Source of the DNA: Desulfopila aestuarii DSM 18488
GTDB lineage: Bacteria; Desulfobacterota; Desulfobulbia; Desulfobulbales; Desulfocapsaceae
Assembly (NCBI RefSeq): GCF_900143695.1
Contig: NZ_FRFE01000021.1
Coordinates: forward strand, 1-64,000
DNA length: 64,000 bases
Direction of reading: 5' to 3'
The notes under the pieces were generated by a model. It ran no database searches and was not told the DNA's origin. It saw only the letters and a program-made list of their open reading frames with translations. Shown here piece by piece: positions 1 to 8,052 of this stretch. Each line of letters opens with the position of its first letter. Position 1 is the stretch's first letter. The position numbers and the translations under genes were made by a program.

Positions 1-327
1 CAAGAGGCTTTCCAGTGGTAACTGAACTGCAGGCCGGACAGGCCTCCCCGGATAAGGACGTGATCTGTCGTTACACGACCGCGGCATTTACCGTATCTCC
101 TGAACCCGGGGCTTTGTCATGTTGTGCTGACTTACCCGGAGACTCGGCCTTGTATGCCATTTCTGTTCGTCGGCCCATAACTTTGTACTCCAGCTTCCTC
201 CGGACGAGCCCTCGCGGGATCGCCCTTGCTTTCGACTAGTATTTATGTTCCTGTCATTACGACAAGAACAGGGTTTACATACAGGGGACTTACACCCCAT
301 AAGATCACGCCCATGCCGGGCGTACAC
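1..327 (-). mobile_element. Group IIC intron, 5' part (truncated by window edge)
   Basis: Read on the minus strand, the sequence starting at 327 (GTGTACGCCCGGCATGGGCG) matches the 5' end and domain I pattern that I know for bacterial class C group II introns: a GTGYG-like start, a GGGGTGTAAGTCCCC hairpin near 300-285, a GACAGGAACA element, an AGTCGAAAGCAAGGGCG element and a GGAGGAAGCTGGA element near 205-193. The intron continues left past base 1, where the maturase/reverse transcriptase gene would be expected; none of it is in the window. Short reading frames here are spurious translations of the ribozyme. The intron type is recognised from memory of conserved primary sequence; the exact 5' splice site (327) is inferred. 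Confidence 0.8.
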
Positions 328-382
328 AAATCTAAAAACACGGACGCGCAAACAGCGCGCGCCGGTTATATCTACGTTATAT
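328..382. repeat. Hairpin next to intron: attC-like or terminator-like insertion site
   Basis: Immediately upstream of the intron 5' end (intron sense) lies a GC-rich hairpin, CGGACGCGC at 341-349 pairing with GCGCGCGCCG at 355-364. On the minus strand it is followed by a T-rich stretch, as in an intrinsic terminator. It also resembles the core of an integron attC site, with GTTATAT at 376-382 one base off the GTTRRRY core. Class C introns are known to insert after terminators and into the bottom strand of attC sites, so both readings fit. No integrase is visible. Confidence 0.55.
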
Positions 383-544
383 TTATTAAAAATCCTCTTT
401 CGAATCAGATACTATATTTATAAAGAAGTAGATAACTTCCTAGAGTTTCGAGGGAAGACTTTTGTCCTTATAATAACATTGGTGATGACTCTCTTGGGTT
501 ATGCCGTTGGCGTAAAATATTCAAATGAATGATGCATTTAAAAT

Positions 545-1669
545 ATGAGTACTGATGGTCTGCTATTGATAATTTATGTGCTACTTGCATTGGTATTTTC
601 ATTTCTCTGTTCAGTGGCGGAATCGGTACTTTTAAGCATTACGCCTTCATATATCGAAGGGCAGAAAGAAGGGCGGCCTAAGCATGCTGCGCTTTTGAAA
701 AGACTGAGACAAGATAATGTGGACCGTTCACTGGCTGCCATCCTAACCTTAAACACTATTGCACATACGGTTGGCGCGATCGGGGCCGGGGCCAAAGCGA
801 CCGTCGTATTTGGAAGCGCATGGTTTGGTCTGTTTTCTGCTGTCATGACGCTTTTGATCCTTTTTCTTTCCGAAATCGTGCCTAAAACTTTAGGCGCCAT
901 CTACTGGTCTCAAATTGTAGGTCCAATTTCGTATTTTGTGAACATTCTGATTGTGGTCCTCTATCCAATCGTGTGGATTTCAGAGCGTCTGACAAAACTT
1001 ATTTCACATGGAAAGGACATTCACATTTTTAGTAGAGACGAATTCATCGCAATGGCTCAGGTCGGTGTTGAAACGGGGCATATTCGCGATAAAGAATCAA
1101 CGATTATTCGAAACATATTCCAATTCGATTCACTAAGAGTAAGCGATATCATGACACCAAGAGCCGTGGTTTTCGCATTGCCCGAGAACATGACGATTAA
1201 CGACTCATTGAAACATGTTACCAGAAGCCCTTTTTCACGTCTGCCAATTTACACTACGCATATTGACGACATAACAGCTTTTGTTCTTAAAAAGGATATT
1301 CTGGTTAACGCCGCCCAGAAGCGAGGTGATGAAAAACTCAAAGCATTGAAGCGTGAAATTCTCGTTGTTCCAGAGTCGGTATCGCTGAGTTCATTGTTGG
1401 AACGTTTTTTTAAGGATCGCCAGCACATTGCTATTGTCGTCAATGAATATGGAGGGACCGATGGACTCGTGACGCTAGAGGATGTAATCGAGACGCTTAT
1501 GGGTATGGAAATTATGGATGAAACGGATGATGTTGAAGACATGCGCGCTCTAGCACGGCAACAATGGAAAGAACGTGCCAAGACCATGGGTCTTAATGCT
1601 GATATCTTTGACCAAGGAAAGGTAGAGCAAGCTCATCCAGCTGAATCAAAAAGTCGCGCGGTTGATTAG
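545..1669 (+). CDS. CNNM/HlyC-CorC family membrane protein (DUF21 and CBS domains)
   Basis: A 374-residue protein with three to four hydrophobic segments in residues 1-145 (the DUF21/CNNM membrane domain, including small-residue helices and an EIVPKT motif near 115), followed by a cytoplasmic CBS pair from about 200 to 325 (IMTPRAVVFALP, then VNEYGGTDGLVTLEDVIE). Family members are linked to Mg2+/Co2+ efflux or transport. The extra C-terminal CorC_HlyC domain of longer relatives is absent; the tail after 345 is short and charged. No clear ribosome binding site precedes the ATG at 545, but no better start is seen. It is the first gene of the AT-rich plus-strand segment, 11 bases before the next gene remnant. 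Confidence 0.85.
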   Translation: MSTDGLLLIIYVLLALVFSFLCSVAESVLLSITPSYIEGQKEGRPKHAALLKRLRQDNVDRSLAAILTLNTIAHTVGAIGAGAKATVVFGSAWFGLFSAVMTLLILFLSEIVPKTLGAIYWSQIVGPISYFVNILIVVLYPIVWISERLTKLISHGKDIHIFSRDEFIAMAQVGVETGHIRDKESTIIRNIFQFDSLRVSDIMTPRAVVFALPENMTINDSLKHVTRSPFSRLPIYTTHIDDITAFVLKKDILVNAAQKRGDEKLKALKREILVVPESVSLSSLLERFFKDRQHIAIVVNEYGGTDGLVTLEDVIETLMGMEIMDETDDVEDMRALARQQWKERAKTMGLNADIFDQGKVEQAHPAESKSRAVD

Positions 1670-1680
1670 CAGCGTCACTT

Positions 1681-2069
1681 ATGAAAATTACAAATATCCA
1701 TACAAGAGTTGTCCACCAGGGAAGAGGTAAATTATCTGGAATTCTAGACTATTTGTCTTCAAAAGATGATCAACTGTGGACAAGCGAACAGTGGCCCCCA
1801 ATGATTTCCAGGAAAGGTCTTTCGGAAGGAGCGGTAGGTGGCAATGGGCCTATTAAATATTCGATCCGGAAATATGTTCCTGGAAATAGCATTGAATTTA
1901 AGTTCATCAAGCCAGACGGTTTTAACGGAACTCATACGTTAGAAATTACAGAATTAGTTTTCAAAAAACAGAAATAAGACATTCAATAAAAATGTCGCTA
2001 TCAGGAAAGGGCATCTTGATTTGGTATTTGGCTATCAAATGGCTTCATGATGCGTTACTTGAAGATTAG
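1681..2069 (+). pseudogene. SRPBCC-family protein, frameshifted
   Basis: The first 98 codons encode an SRPBCC (START-like) domain protein (motifs WTSEQWPP and GFNGTHTLEI). The frame ends at 1977, just after an A6 run at about 1963-1968. Restoring one A continues the homology in the next frame (TEIRHSIKMSLSGKG, then ILIWYLAIKWLHDALLED) to a stop at 2069. A further short in-frame stretch to 2090 looks like the original C-terminus after a nonsense change. The gene therefore appears broken by a homopolymer indel and perhaps a premature stop. A sequencing error in the A run could explain the first lesion but not the second. Function of the intact family: binding or transforming small hydrophobic ligands, not predictable further. 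Confidence 0.7.
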
Positions 2070-2195
2070 GACATTCAAAATTTTGAGTAGCTCCCTTTTG
2101 ATGTCCTATAAATCAAATATTAAATCAATCAATAAGTCAAATATTTATTAACTGGATCTATTCATAACGTGGCACAGTGAGTGCCAATTTTGAGA

Positions 2196-2646
2196 ATGAG
2201 GACTATCTTGGAGATTAATGAAGGCGCTGTACTGAAGACCAGTAAAGAAATCGAAATCAAGGCTCCGGTAGAGGTGGTATGGAAAAATATAGACCCACAT
2301 TTATTCGTAGCCGGATTGGCAGCCTGAGACCACTGATTGAAAGATAATGGGTTCTCTTGAGCCGGATGCGACCTTTGTTTGGAAGTCAGACTGATCTAAG
2401 CTCACCTCCACAATCAGAAAGGTTGCCTAAAACAGCTTCATTGGGTGGATCGGTTAAGACTTCGGTACCTTGGCAATCCATACTTGGGAATTTGTGGCAC
2501 TGGAGAACGGAAAAGCTATGGTGCGAACAAATGAATCCATTGGCGACTGGCTGGTGAAGCAGCTGAAGGGTGCTATGGCAAAGAAGCTCGATGCGCCTAT
2601 AGATATTTGGCTGTACGCTTTGAGTAAAGCGTCAGAGTCCCGGTAA
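2196..2646 (+). pseudogene. Second SRPBCC-family gene, heavily decayed
   Basis: From ATG 2196 a frame reads GAVLKTSKEIEIKAPVEVVW, the typical N-terminal strand of polyketide-cyclase-like SRPBCC proteins, and stops at 2327. The middle is unreadable in any single frame. A C-terminal piece in another frame (about 2487-2646) reads EFVALENGKAMVRTNESIGD and then a helix ending ALSKASESR, which fits the C-terminal strand and long helix of the same fold. At least two frame disruptions, and probably a loss of internal sequence, separate the pieces. It lies beside another broken SRPBCC gene, suggesting that this segment is decaying. Confidence 0.55.
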
Positions 2647-2707
2647 GTGCTTTGAGACAAGGCGATCGTGAGTGACGGAAGAAATACCCGTTGCACGCGA
2701 ATTTTGA

Positions 2708-2908
2708 CGCTTAGCGCTGCTTTACGATTATACAATATACGAACATTCCAAATTTTTATTCGAAGTAGAAATATTTGAAGGTGAGGATGGAGACATTACG
2801 CAAATCCCTTCTGAGGTGAAGCCAGACTTTGACGATTTTCATCATCCAAAGGTTCCTTTGGGATCACCGAAGCTCGCCATTGAAAGCCATGATTGGAGAG
2901 AGCTATAA
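2708..2908 (+). pseudogene. Short coding remnant, unknown
   Basis: An open frame of 67 codons with no plausible start reads YDYTIYEHSKFLFEVEIFEG, then an acidic and proline-rich stretch ending SHDWREL and a stop at 2908, 18 bases before the next gene. The amino acid composition looks coding (acidic, few rare residues), but no family is recognised. It is probably the 3' end of a gene whose 5' part has been lost or scrambled. Confidence 0.3.
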
Positions 2909-2926
2909 TTCAAAGGAGAAAAAACC

Positions 2927-4114
2927 ATGGAATCTGCTGAAACAAGACTCAAGTCATTAGCGAAAAGCCTTGGTGCGGATTTAGTTGGTGTGACAACCAG
3001 AGACCTCCTCGCAAACGGACCACCTTCAGCCGACCCACGCTACCTTCTGCCTTCTGCAAACTCCGTTATTTCATTTGCGTTATCTTTGGATAGGGATCTC
3101 GTACAGAATTTTATTAGCAAAAAGGATTGGCGATCTCACTGCGACAACCGAAAAAACATCGCTCAGACACTTTATGCTATTGGCGATAATCTTGCCGAGC
3201 AACTACGAACTGAAGGATATGAAGCTGTTAATGTAGACCTCAACAACAATTATCGGCCTGAGAAAGCCGCTGCCGATGTAACAGAGATGACCGACTTCCA
3301 TCCAGATTTCTCACATCGCTATGCTGCCATTGCTGCCGGGGTCGGACGGTTGGGTTGGAGTGGAAATTTGCTCACCAAGAAATACGGCGCGCTGGTTGAG
3401 TTAGGGAGTGTTCTGACCTCTGCTATCTTGACACCAGACTCACCTGTGCCGGATGAGGAAAATCCATGCGATAGATGTAAAATGTGCAGCCTGGTTTGTC
3501 CCGTGGAAATGATTCATCCAAGGGAATCGTTCCAGGTTGCGATAGCTGGTGTCACCGAAACCATATCGAGAAAGCGACCCAACACCTGTTGCTGGATCGG
3601 ATGTACCGGCTATGAGGGATTAGCAGCTTCGGGAACGTGGTCTAACTGGAGTCCTTACCGACTCGGCCGCAAGCTGCCAGAAGATAAGAAGGAACTTGAT
3701 GCACTGTGCACCAGTTTGCAGAAGTTGGACCCTCAGATGCAGGCAGACGATAACAGCTGGAGTGATTATCGGCAGGCGGTCTTCGATCCTGACTGGTTCT
3801 ATTACACTGTATGTGGCTTCTGTCGCAGTGTCTGTTCGCCTTGCAGAGAAGAGCGGCTTGCTAACCGAAAGCTGATTGTCAACTCGGGTACCGCCGTATT
3901 AAGGCTTGACGGCTCTCATGACGTCACCGATGAAGAAACCATCGAGATGCGAACTCCCTTCGGAGTGAATGTCGTCGTACCACGCGCGGAACTGTCCGAG
4001 AAACAATCAAAAAAGCGGAAATGGCCAGGCCAATTCCCATTGGACCGTGAGGTAATCGAATACCTACGCCAATATGTGAACTCAGCTGACACAAAGGGTC
4101 GTACTACTGAGTAA
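2927..4114 (+). CDS. QueG/reductive-dehalogenase-like 4Fe-4S protein
   Basis: This 395-residue protein resembles the iron-sulfur part of epoxyqueuosine reductase and reductive-dehalogenase-like proteins. An N-terminal alpha/beta region (ADLVGVTTRD, SANSVISFALSLD) precedes the segment around 135-160 (AAIAAGVGRLGWSGN) that in this family contacts the corrinoid. A classical CxxCxxCxxxCP motif follows at about 180-191 (CDRCKMCSLVCP), and a second cysteine group at about 295-306 (CGFCRSVCSPC). A strong Shine-Dalgarno (AAGGAGAA) precedes the ATG. There is no twin-arginine signal, so it is probably cytoplasmic. It stands alone among accessory genes rather than next to tRNA-modification genes, so true QueG activity is doubtful. 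Corrinoid binding is inferred from family likeness only. Confidence 0.75.
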   Translation: MESAETRLKSLAKSLGADLVGVTTRDLLANGPPSADPRYLLPSANSVISFALSLDRDLVQNFISKKDWRSHCDNRKNIAQTLYAIGDNLAEQLRTEGYEAVNVDLNNNYRPEKAAADVTEMTDFHPDFSHRYAAIAAGVGRLGWSGNLLTKKYGALVELGSVLTSAILTPDSPVPDEENPCDRCKMCSLVCPVEMIHPRESFQVAIAGVTETISRKRPNTCCWIGCTGYEGLAASGTWSNWSPYRLGRKLPEDKKELDALCTSLQKLDPQMQADDNSWSDYRQAVFDPDWFYYTVCGFCRSVCSPCREERLANRKLIVNSGTAVLRLDGSHDVTDEETIEMRTPFGVNVVVPRAELSEKQSKKRKWPGQFPLDREVIEYLRQYVNSADTKGRTTE

Positions 4115-4257
4115 GGAGTAATGTGCCAGAAGTAAGTTGGAACGATTCGTCCGGCGGGAAAATAGAAATGATTTTAGTGGAAGTATATGCCGAAATCACC
4201 TGCGGATCATTCCTCACTGGAGTTAAATCGACTATTGCAGGAGTTAACCTGTAACAG

Positions 4258-4599
4258 ATGAACTATCAAAGAATAGTATCGGCACTTTATCAAAGTTGGA
4301 GCCAGGAAAGTAGTTCAAGATATGATAGGTGTAATCCTTCGAAAGGTCAGTGTTCTGTTACGGCAATTGTCGTTAAAAGAGAATTTGGTGGAACTGTATT
4401 GAGAACATGTATCGGTGGTCATTGGCATTATTACAATAGGATAAATGGTAAAATATTTGATTTTACATCAAGCCAGTTTGATGAAAAAATCGAATACGAT
4501 AATCTGGAAAGTTCGATTGAAGATGCACTTACTGATTGTGACGAACAGCAAGTCGCAGCATTAACGATAAGGTTTAAGAACTTTTACAATGAAATCTAA
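4258..4599 (+). CDS. YunG-like protein
   Basis: A 113-residue protein with the signature of the YunG family: an N-terminal helix with a Trp (LYQSWSQESSSRYD), an NPSKGQCSVTAIVV motif near residues 22-35, GGHWHYYNRINGK and the tail DFTSSQFDEKIEYD. The Cys in GQC and the His in HYYN are placed as in a small papain/transglutaminase-like fold, but no activity is established for the family. The spacing to the previous gene is 143 bases, with no recognisable gene between them; to the next it is 92 bases. AT-rich, like its neighbours, and probably an acquired accessory gene. Confidence 0.75.
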   Translation: MNYQRIVSALYQSWSQESSSRYDRCNPSKGQCSVTAIVVKREFGGTVLRTCIGGHWHYYNRINGKIFDFTSSQFDEKIEYDNLESSIEDALTDCDEQQVAALTIRFKNFYNEI

Positions 4600-4691
4600 G
4601 CGATCAGAAAAACCAAACATGTAAGACGGACTTTTTTGGCCCGCTGCCCAACGATATTGCATGTGTCACAATCTCTCCGATAAAGTAAAGA

Positions 4692-5531
4692 ATGTTTAAG
4701 AAACTCAAAGAAATAAACTCGAGGCCAGAACCTTTTCAATTCTATACAGCTGATGAATTGTGGGCAAATGAGTATACTTCAAAACAAATGCTCGATTACC
4801 ATTTAAATGAAGCGATTGATGTCTCGTCTCGAAATCAGAGTTTCATCGAACGCTCTGTTGAGTGGATTGTTAATCGTTTTGGTGTGAGTGAGAAAACTAA
4901 AATTGCAGACTTTGGTTGTGGCCCTGGCCTCTATACAACAAGATTCGCTGAGCGAGGCGCAGCTGTTACCGGCGTAGATTTTTCTGAAAATTCGCTGAAA
5001 TATGCAAAGAAAATTGCAGAGGAAAAAGGTCTGGAAATCAATTACGTCCACACAAACTATCTCAACTTTGAGACAACTCACCGTTTCGACTTGATTACGA
5101 TGATCATGTGTGATTTCTGTGCATTGAGTCCGGAGCAAAGAAAGACAATGATTTCAAAATTTGCTTCCCTCTTAAAGGTAGGGGGCTCTGTACTACTCGA
5201 TGTGTATTCTCTCAACAGTTTTAACCAAGCAAAAGAATCAGCAATCTACGAACTTAATCAGTTAGATGGTTTTTGGTCTCCCGAGGATTATTACTGTTTT
5301 GTCAATACATTCAAGTACGAGAAAGAGAAGGTAACCCTCGATAAATACACCATAATAGAGAAGTCGAAAACGCGTATGGTTTACAACTGGTTACAGTATT
5401 TTAGCGTCGAATCAGTTTCCGAGGAGTTTGATGGAAATGGCTTGAAGATTGAAAGTTTCTACTCAAATGTTGCGGGTGACTCTTTTGACTCTGAGGCTAC
5501 AGAATTTGCAATTGTTGCAAGGAAAAGATAA
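4692..5531 (+). CDS. Class I SAM-dependent methyltransferase
   Basis: A 279-residue protein with the Rossmann methyltransferase core at about 70-185: motif I IADFGCGPGLYTTRFAERG (about 72-90), the acidic loop TGVDFSENS, and the motif IV region FDLITMIMCDFCAL near 130-145. The N-terminal 60 residues (FQFYTADELWANEYTSKQM) and the C-terminal beta-rich part (FWSPEDYYCFVNTFKYEKEK) are typical of small-molecule methyltransferases rather than RNA or DNA enzymes. The substrate is unknown. The ribosome binding site is weak (AAAG a few bases before the ATG). The gene is AT-rich and on the same strand as its neighbours. Confidence 0.85.
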   Translation: MFKKLKEINSRPEPFQFYTADELWANEYTSKQMLDYHLNEAIDVSSRNQSFIERSVEWIVNRFGVSEKTKIADFGCGPGLYTTRFAERGAAVTGVDFSENSLKYAKKIAEEKGLEINYVHTNYLNFETTHRFDLITMIMCDFCALSPEQRKTMISKFASLLKVGGSVLLDVYSLNSFNQAKESAIYELNQLDGFWSPEDYYCFVNTFKYEKEKVTLDKYTIIEKSKTRMVYNWLQYFSVESVSEEFDGNGLKIESFYSNVAGDSFDSEATEFAIVARKR

Positions 5532-5564
5532 ATAGTACAATAAAACAGGTATATGCATCAGGCA

Positions 5565-5607
5565 GCATTAGACGCGGCTGTGCCGATGGGAGGGCCGCTA
5601 GTTATGC
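5565..5607. repeat. Imperfect palindrome, weakly attC-like
   Basis: GCATTAGACGCGGC at 5565-5578 matches the reverse complement of GCCGCTAGTTATGC (5594-5607) at 10 of 14 positions. The right arm holds a GTTATGC near-core. The length (43 bases) is shorter than usual for attC sites. It lies between the methyltransferase and LysE genes. It may be a degenerate cassette junction or just a terminator-like hairpin. Confidence 0.3.
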
Positions 5608-5656
5608 AAGTCGAAAGAGAATATTGTAAATTTGTATAAATAGAGGAGGTTAGGGG

Positions 5657-6268
5657 ATGGATTTGCATGTTTTGGCCGCTGTTTCAGTCATTTGGAGCGT
5701 AGCAGCAATTACTCCAGGTCCAAACTTCTTTATAACTGTTCATACTGCAATTGGTACTAATCGCAAATTATCCTTATTTACTGTACTGGGCATTGTTGTT
5801 GGTACCCTAGTTTGGTCTGTTTCGGGTTATTTTGGGATTTCTGTGTTATTTAAAGCTGCTCCAATGCTTTACTTTTCATTGAAAATTCTTGGTGGCCTAT
5901 ATCTAGTATATGTTGGGTTCTCTTTAATGATAAAAAAGAAGAATCAAACAGAAATGAATGTTGGCAAATGTTACTCTGTGTTGAGTTGCTTTCGTCTTGG
6001 TTTGTTAACAAATCTGCTCAATCCGAAGACAGCTGCCTTTATGACAAGTCTATTTGCCGCTACAATACCATCCAATGCATCAATTGAGCTTGGTGTAGCT
6101 TGTGTGATATTAGTATGTTCTATATCTGCAATATGGTATGCTGCTGTTTCAGTTATATTTTCTTTTGACATTGCTAAAAGACTATATGATCTGCAAAGGC
6201 AAAAAATTGAGAAGGTCGCGGGTGCTATATTTGTTGGTTTCGGTATTAAGTTGGCAATGTCAGATTGA
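5657..6268 (+). CDS. LysE/RhtB family amino-acid exporter
   Basis: A 203-residue integral membrane protein with about six hydrophobic helices. The N-terminal signature ITPGPNFFITVHTAIGTNRK at about 18-37 is the LysE/RhtB hallmark; FRLGLLTNLLNPKTAAFMTS near 112-131 is the second conserved motif. Relatives export amino acids such as threonine, homoserine, lysine or their derivatives; the substrate cannot be told here. A good Shine-Dalgarno (GAGGAGG) lies ahead of ATG 5657. No regulator is adjacent. Full length for the family. Confidence 0.88.
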   Translation: MDLHVLAAVSVIWSVAAITPGPNFFITVHTAIGTNRKLSLFTVLGIVVGTLVWSVSGYFGISVLFKAAPMLYFSLKILGGLYLVYVGFSLMIKKKNQTEMNVGKCYSVLSCFRLGLLTNLLNPKTAAFMTSLFAATIPSNASIELGVACVILVCSISAIWYAAVSVIFSFDIAKRLYDLQRQKIEKVAGAIFVGFGIKLAMSD

Positions 6269-6360
6269 ACATGAATGGAATCATCTTCAGGGTAATGCTA
6301 ATAAATTTCCAGAACCGTATATGGAATAAATAGTTGGAAAATGCGTTTTTGATAGATAAG

Positions 6361-6390
6361 AACTATATAGCGGCCAAGCGCTCTATAGTT
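6361..6390. repeat. 30-base near-perfect palindrome
   Basis: The sequence from 6361 to 6390 (starting AACTATATAGCG and ending CGCTCTATAGTT) is nearly self-complementary with a GCCAAG centre. It lies 41 bases before the GNAT gene start. It could be an operator, a terminator-type hairpin without T tract, or a recombination site; nothing else distinguishes these. Confidence 0.4.
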
Positions 6391-6430
6391 ACTCGCTTAT
6401 ATAGGTCGGGTAGTTCGTTTCGAGGGAATA

Positions 6431-6856
6431 ATGAATTGCAAATGCAGAATTTTTAAGAATGATGATATCGTTGCTCTCAATAATCTTATCGCAGAGCTAG
6501 GCTACAATGTTGATCAGAAAGAACTTGAGAAAAATATACATGAAATACAGATGCGGGGTGGAGCAATATTTACTGCTGAGGTAGGTAATGAGGTTGTCGG
6601 GAGTGTCTGCGCGATCATAGATGTCCGTCTTGCTGAAGGGGTATATGCTGAGATCGTAAGTCTGGTTGTTTCCAGCAACCATAGAGGGAAGGGTTTTGGT
6701 AAAGAATTGGTACATGCCGCTGAGTGTTGGGCGAAAAATCATGTAAAGAAGATACGTGTAAGAGCAAATGTGACAAGAACGGCAGCTCATTCTTTTTATG
6801 ATGCACTTGGATTCAAAGAAGATAAAGAACAGAAGGTATTTATAAAATATATGTAA
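6431..6856 (+). CDS. GNAT family N-acetyltransferase
   Basis: A 141-residue single-domain GNAT protein. It has the acetyl-CoA pyrophosphate-binding loop SSNHRGKGFGKELVHAAECW at about 82-101 (the Q/RxxGxG/A motif as HRGKGFG) and the C-terminal HSFYDALGFKEDKEQKVF, as in phosphinothricin/amino-acid acetyltransferase-like enzymes. The acceptor substrate is unknown. GAGGG precedes the ATG. It is the last gene of the plus-strand AT-rich run and is followed by a long inverted repeat. Confidence 0.87.
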   Translation: MNCKCRIFKNDDIVALNNLIAELGYNVDQKELEKNIHEIQMRGGAIFTAEVGNEVVGSVCAIIDVRLAEGVYAEIVSLVVSSNHRGKGFGKELVHAAECWAKNHVKKIRVRANVTRTAAHSFYDALGFKEDKEQKVFIKYM

Positions 6857-6873
6857 ATATTATCTTTTTTTGT

Positions 6874-6923
6874 CTGAAATGACGATGATTCACACACGCG
6901 TTATCCTCAAATCGTCATTTCAG
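6874..6923. terminator. 13-bp inverted repeat after GNAT gene
   Basis: CTGAAATGACGAT (6874-6886) and its exact reverse complement ATCGTCATTTCAG (6911-6923) flank a 24-base loop, starting 18 bases after the GNAT stop. A T7 run lies on the left side (6865-6871), so on the minus strand it is flanked by an A run. It may act as a transcription end between the two segments, but the long loop and lack of a T tract on the plus strand make this uncertain. It could also mark the island boundary. Confidence 0.4.
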
Positions 6924-6984
6924 GCAGTGCATTATAAATAGAGCTTATCCCAGAGAGCTATCTGAGAGCCCTTCAAGGGCAAAA

Positions 6985-7293
6985 CTAATGACTGGTCGAT
7001 GCGTTCATTCCATGATATTTGGAATACAGGTCGTGGAGTCGCCGGCGCATGTTCCTCAACGTGCGTGAGTAATCGTCCGCGACCCAGCGGGGCTCACTGA
7101 TTGAGTAGAGCTCCTTCGCCATTTCGTCCAGGGAGAATTCGATAGCCCTGCACCACTCTCCAGTACAGACTTCATCAATTTCACGAGCTTCTTCGAAGTC
7201 GGTTTCAATCTTTTTCAGACAGTCGTTCAGATTTTTTATATAGCCACGATGCATCATCTGGAATGATTCGACCATTTCTTTCTGCGTTTTCAT
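6985..7293 (-). CDS. Hypothetical helical protein
   Basis: A 102-residue, charge-rich, predominantly helical protein (MKTQKEMVESFQMMHRGYIK, then KKIETDFEEAREIDEVCTGE). The ATG at 7293 is chosen over an in-frame upstream start because GAGAGGAGG stands 5 bases before it. No family is recognised. It contains no membrane segment or signal peptide. It is the first minus-strand gene after the AT-rich segment and faces away from the cupin gene. Confidence 0.6.
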   Translation of the reverse strand: MKTQKEMVESFQMMHRGYIKNLNDCLKKIETDFEEAREIDEVCTGEWCRAIEFSLDEMAKELYSISEPRWVADDYSRTLRNMRRRLHDLYSKYHGMNASTSH

Positions 7294-7454
7294 CGGTTGA
7301 CCTCCTCTCACGACTACGGGTAAAAAATTACTTTTTTCTATGTGCTACCAGGTCGCTCACGCCTAATGAGCGATATAGTGAATATATTAAGCATGAAGAG
7401 GCGAGTAGTGAACATTGTGGTACATGTCATAAAGTGGAACTACAGGGAGATAGC

Positions 7455-7775
7455 ATGAGAACTATACAACTTACCGAGACAAATGAGTTTACACCTGGTG
7501 CGATGAAACGCTTTTTTCTGGTTGAGGACTCTGAATTTTTCAAGATCATTAATTTTAATCTGGATGCAGGCGTGACTTTTCCAGTTCATTCCCATGATCT
7601 GGATGGCGAGCTTTCAATTCTGGTACTGGAGGGGGAGGGATGGTTTCTGGGAGAAAACGACACAGAAATCCCCGCCAAATCGGGTGATATTCTTATCTCG
7701 CAGATCCGTGAACCGCATGGGGTGCGAGCCAAAGACAGAATGAGGATTCTCGTGACCATAGCACCGCCGATTTGA
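7455..7775 (+). CDS. Small cupin-domain protein
   Basis: A 106-residue single cupin barrel. Cupin motif 1 appears as PVHSHDLDGELSILVLEGEG (about 38-57) and motif 2 as GDILISQIREPHGVRA (about 70-85), with His, His, Glu and His metal ligands in the usual places. The start at 7455 follows GGGAGAT; the longer upstream frame has no ribosome binding site and a non-cupin N-terminus. Function unknown: such proteins bind small ligands or act as simple dioxygenases or isomerases. It is followed 85 bases later by a ferredoxin gene. Confidence 0.75.
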   Translation: MRTIQLTETNEFTPGAMKRFFLVEDSEFFKIINFNLDAGVTFPVHSHDLDGELSILVLEGEGWFLGENDTEIPAKSGDILISQIREPHGVRAKDRMRILVTIAPPI

Positions 7776-7860
7776 GGGTCGTAGCGTATATACATATGAC
7801 ATGGTTGCATGATACACTATGAGGGTACCTGTAGTTAAAAAATACACAAAGGAGTGACCC

Positions 7861-8052
7861 ATGGCGACAGAAGTACAACTCGATCAAGATGAATGTATCG
7901 GTTGCGAAGCCTGCGTAGAGATTTGTCCATCGGTTTTCGCTTTTGATGACGATGAAGGGAAGGCACATGTGATTGATGGCGCCGATGCTGAAGAAGATTG
8001 TGTGGATGAGGCTATCGCTTCATGTCCCTCTGCCTGTATCACCAAAGAGTGA
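7861..8052 (+). CDS. Monocluster 4Fe-4S ferredoxin
   Basis: A 63-residue acidic ferredoxin. CIGCEACVEICP at about 12-23 gives the CxxCxxC ligands plus a further Cys, and SCPSAC near the C-terminus supplies the last CP ligand, as in single-cluster Desulfovibrio-type ferredoxins with a possible disulfide. Shine-Dalgarno AAAGGAGTGA is followed by ATG 7861. It probably carries electrons at low potential in the cytoplasm. The flavoprotein gene 165 bases downstream on the same strand is a plausible redox partner. Confidence 0.88.
   Translation: MATEVQLDQDECIGCEACVEICPSVFAFDDDEGKAHVIDGADAEEDCVDEAIASCPSACITKE

Noticed and set aside
15-532. Short open frames on both strands at the left edge
   Set aside because: They lie within the group IIC intron RNA and its flanking hairpin and have no ribosome binding sites or family likeness.
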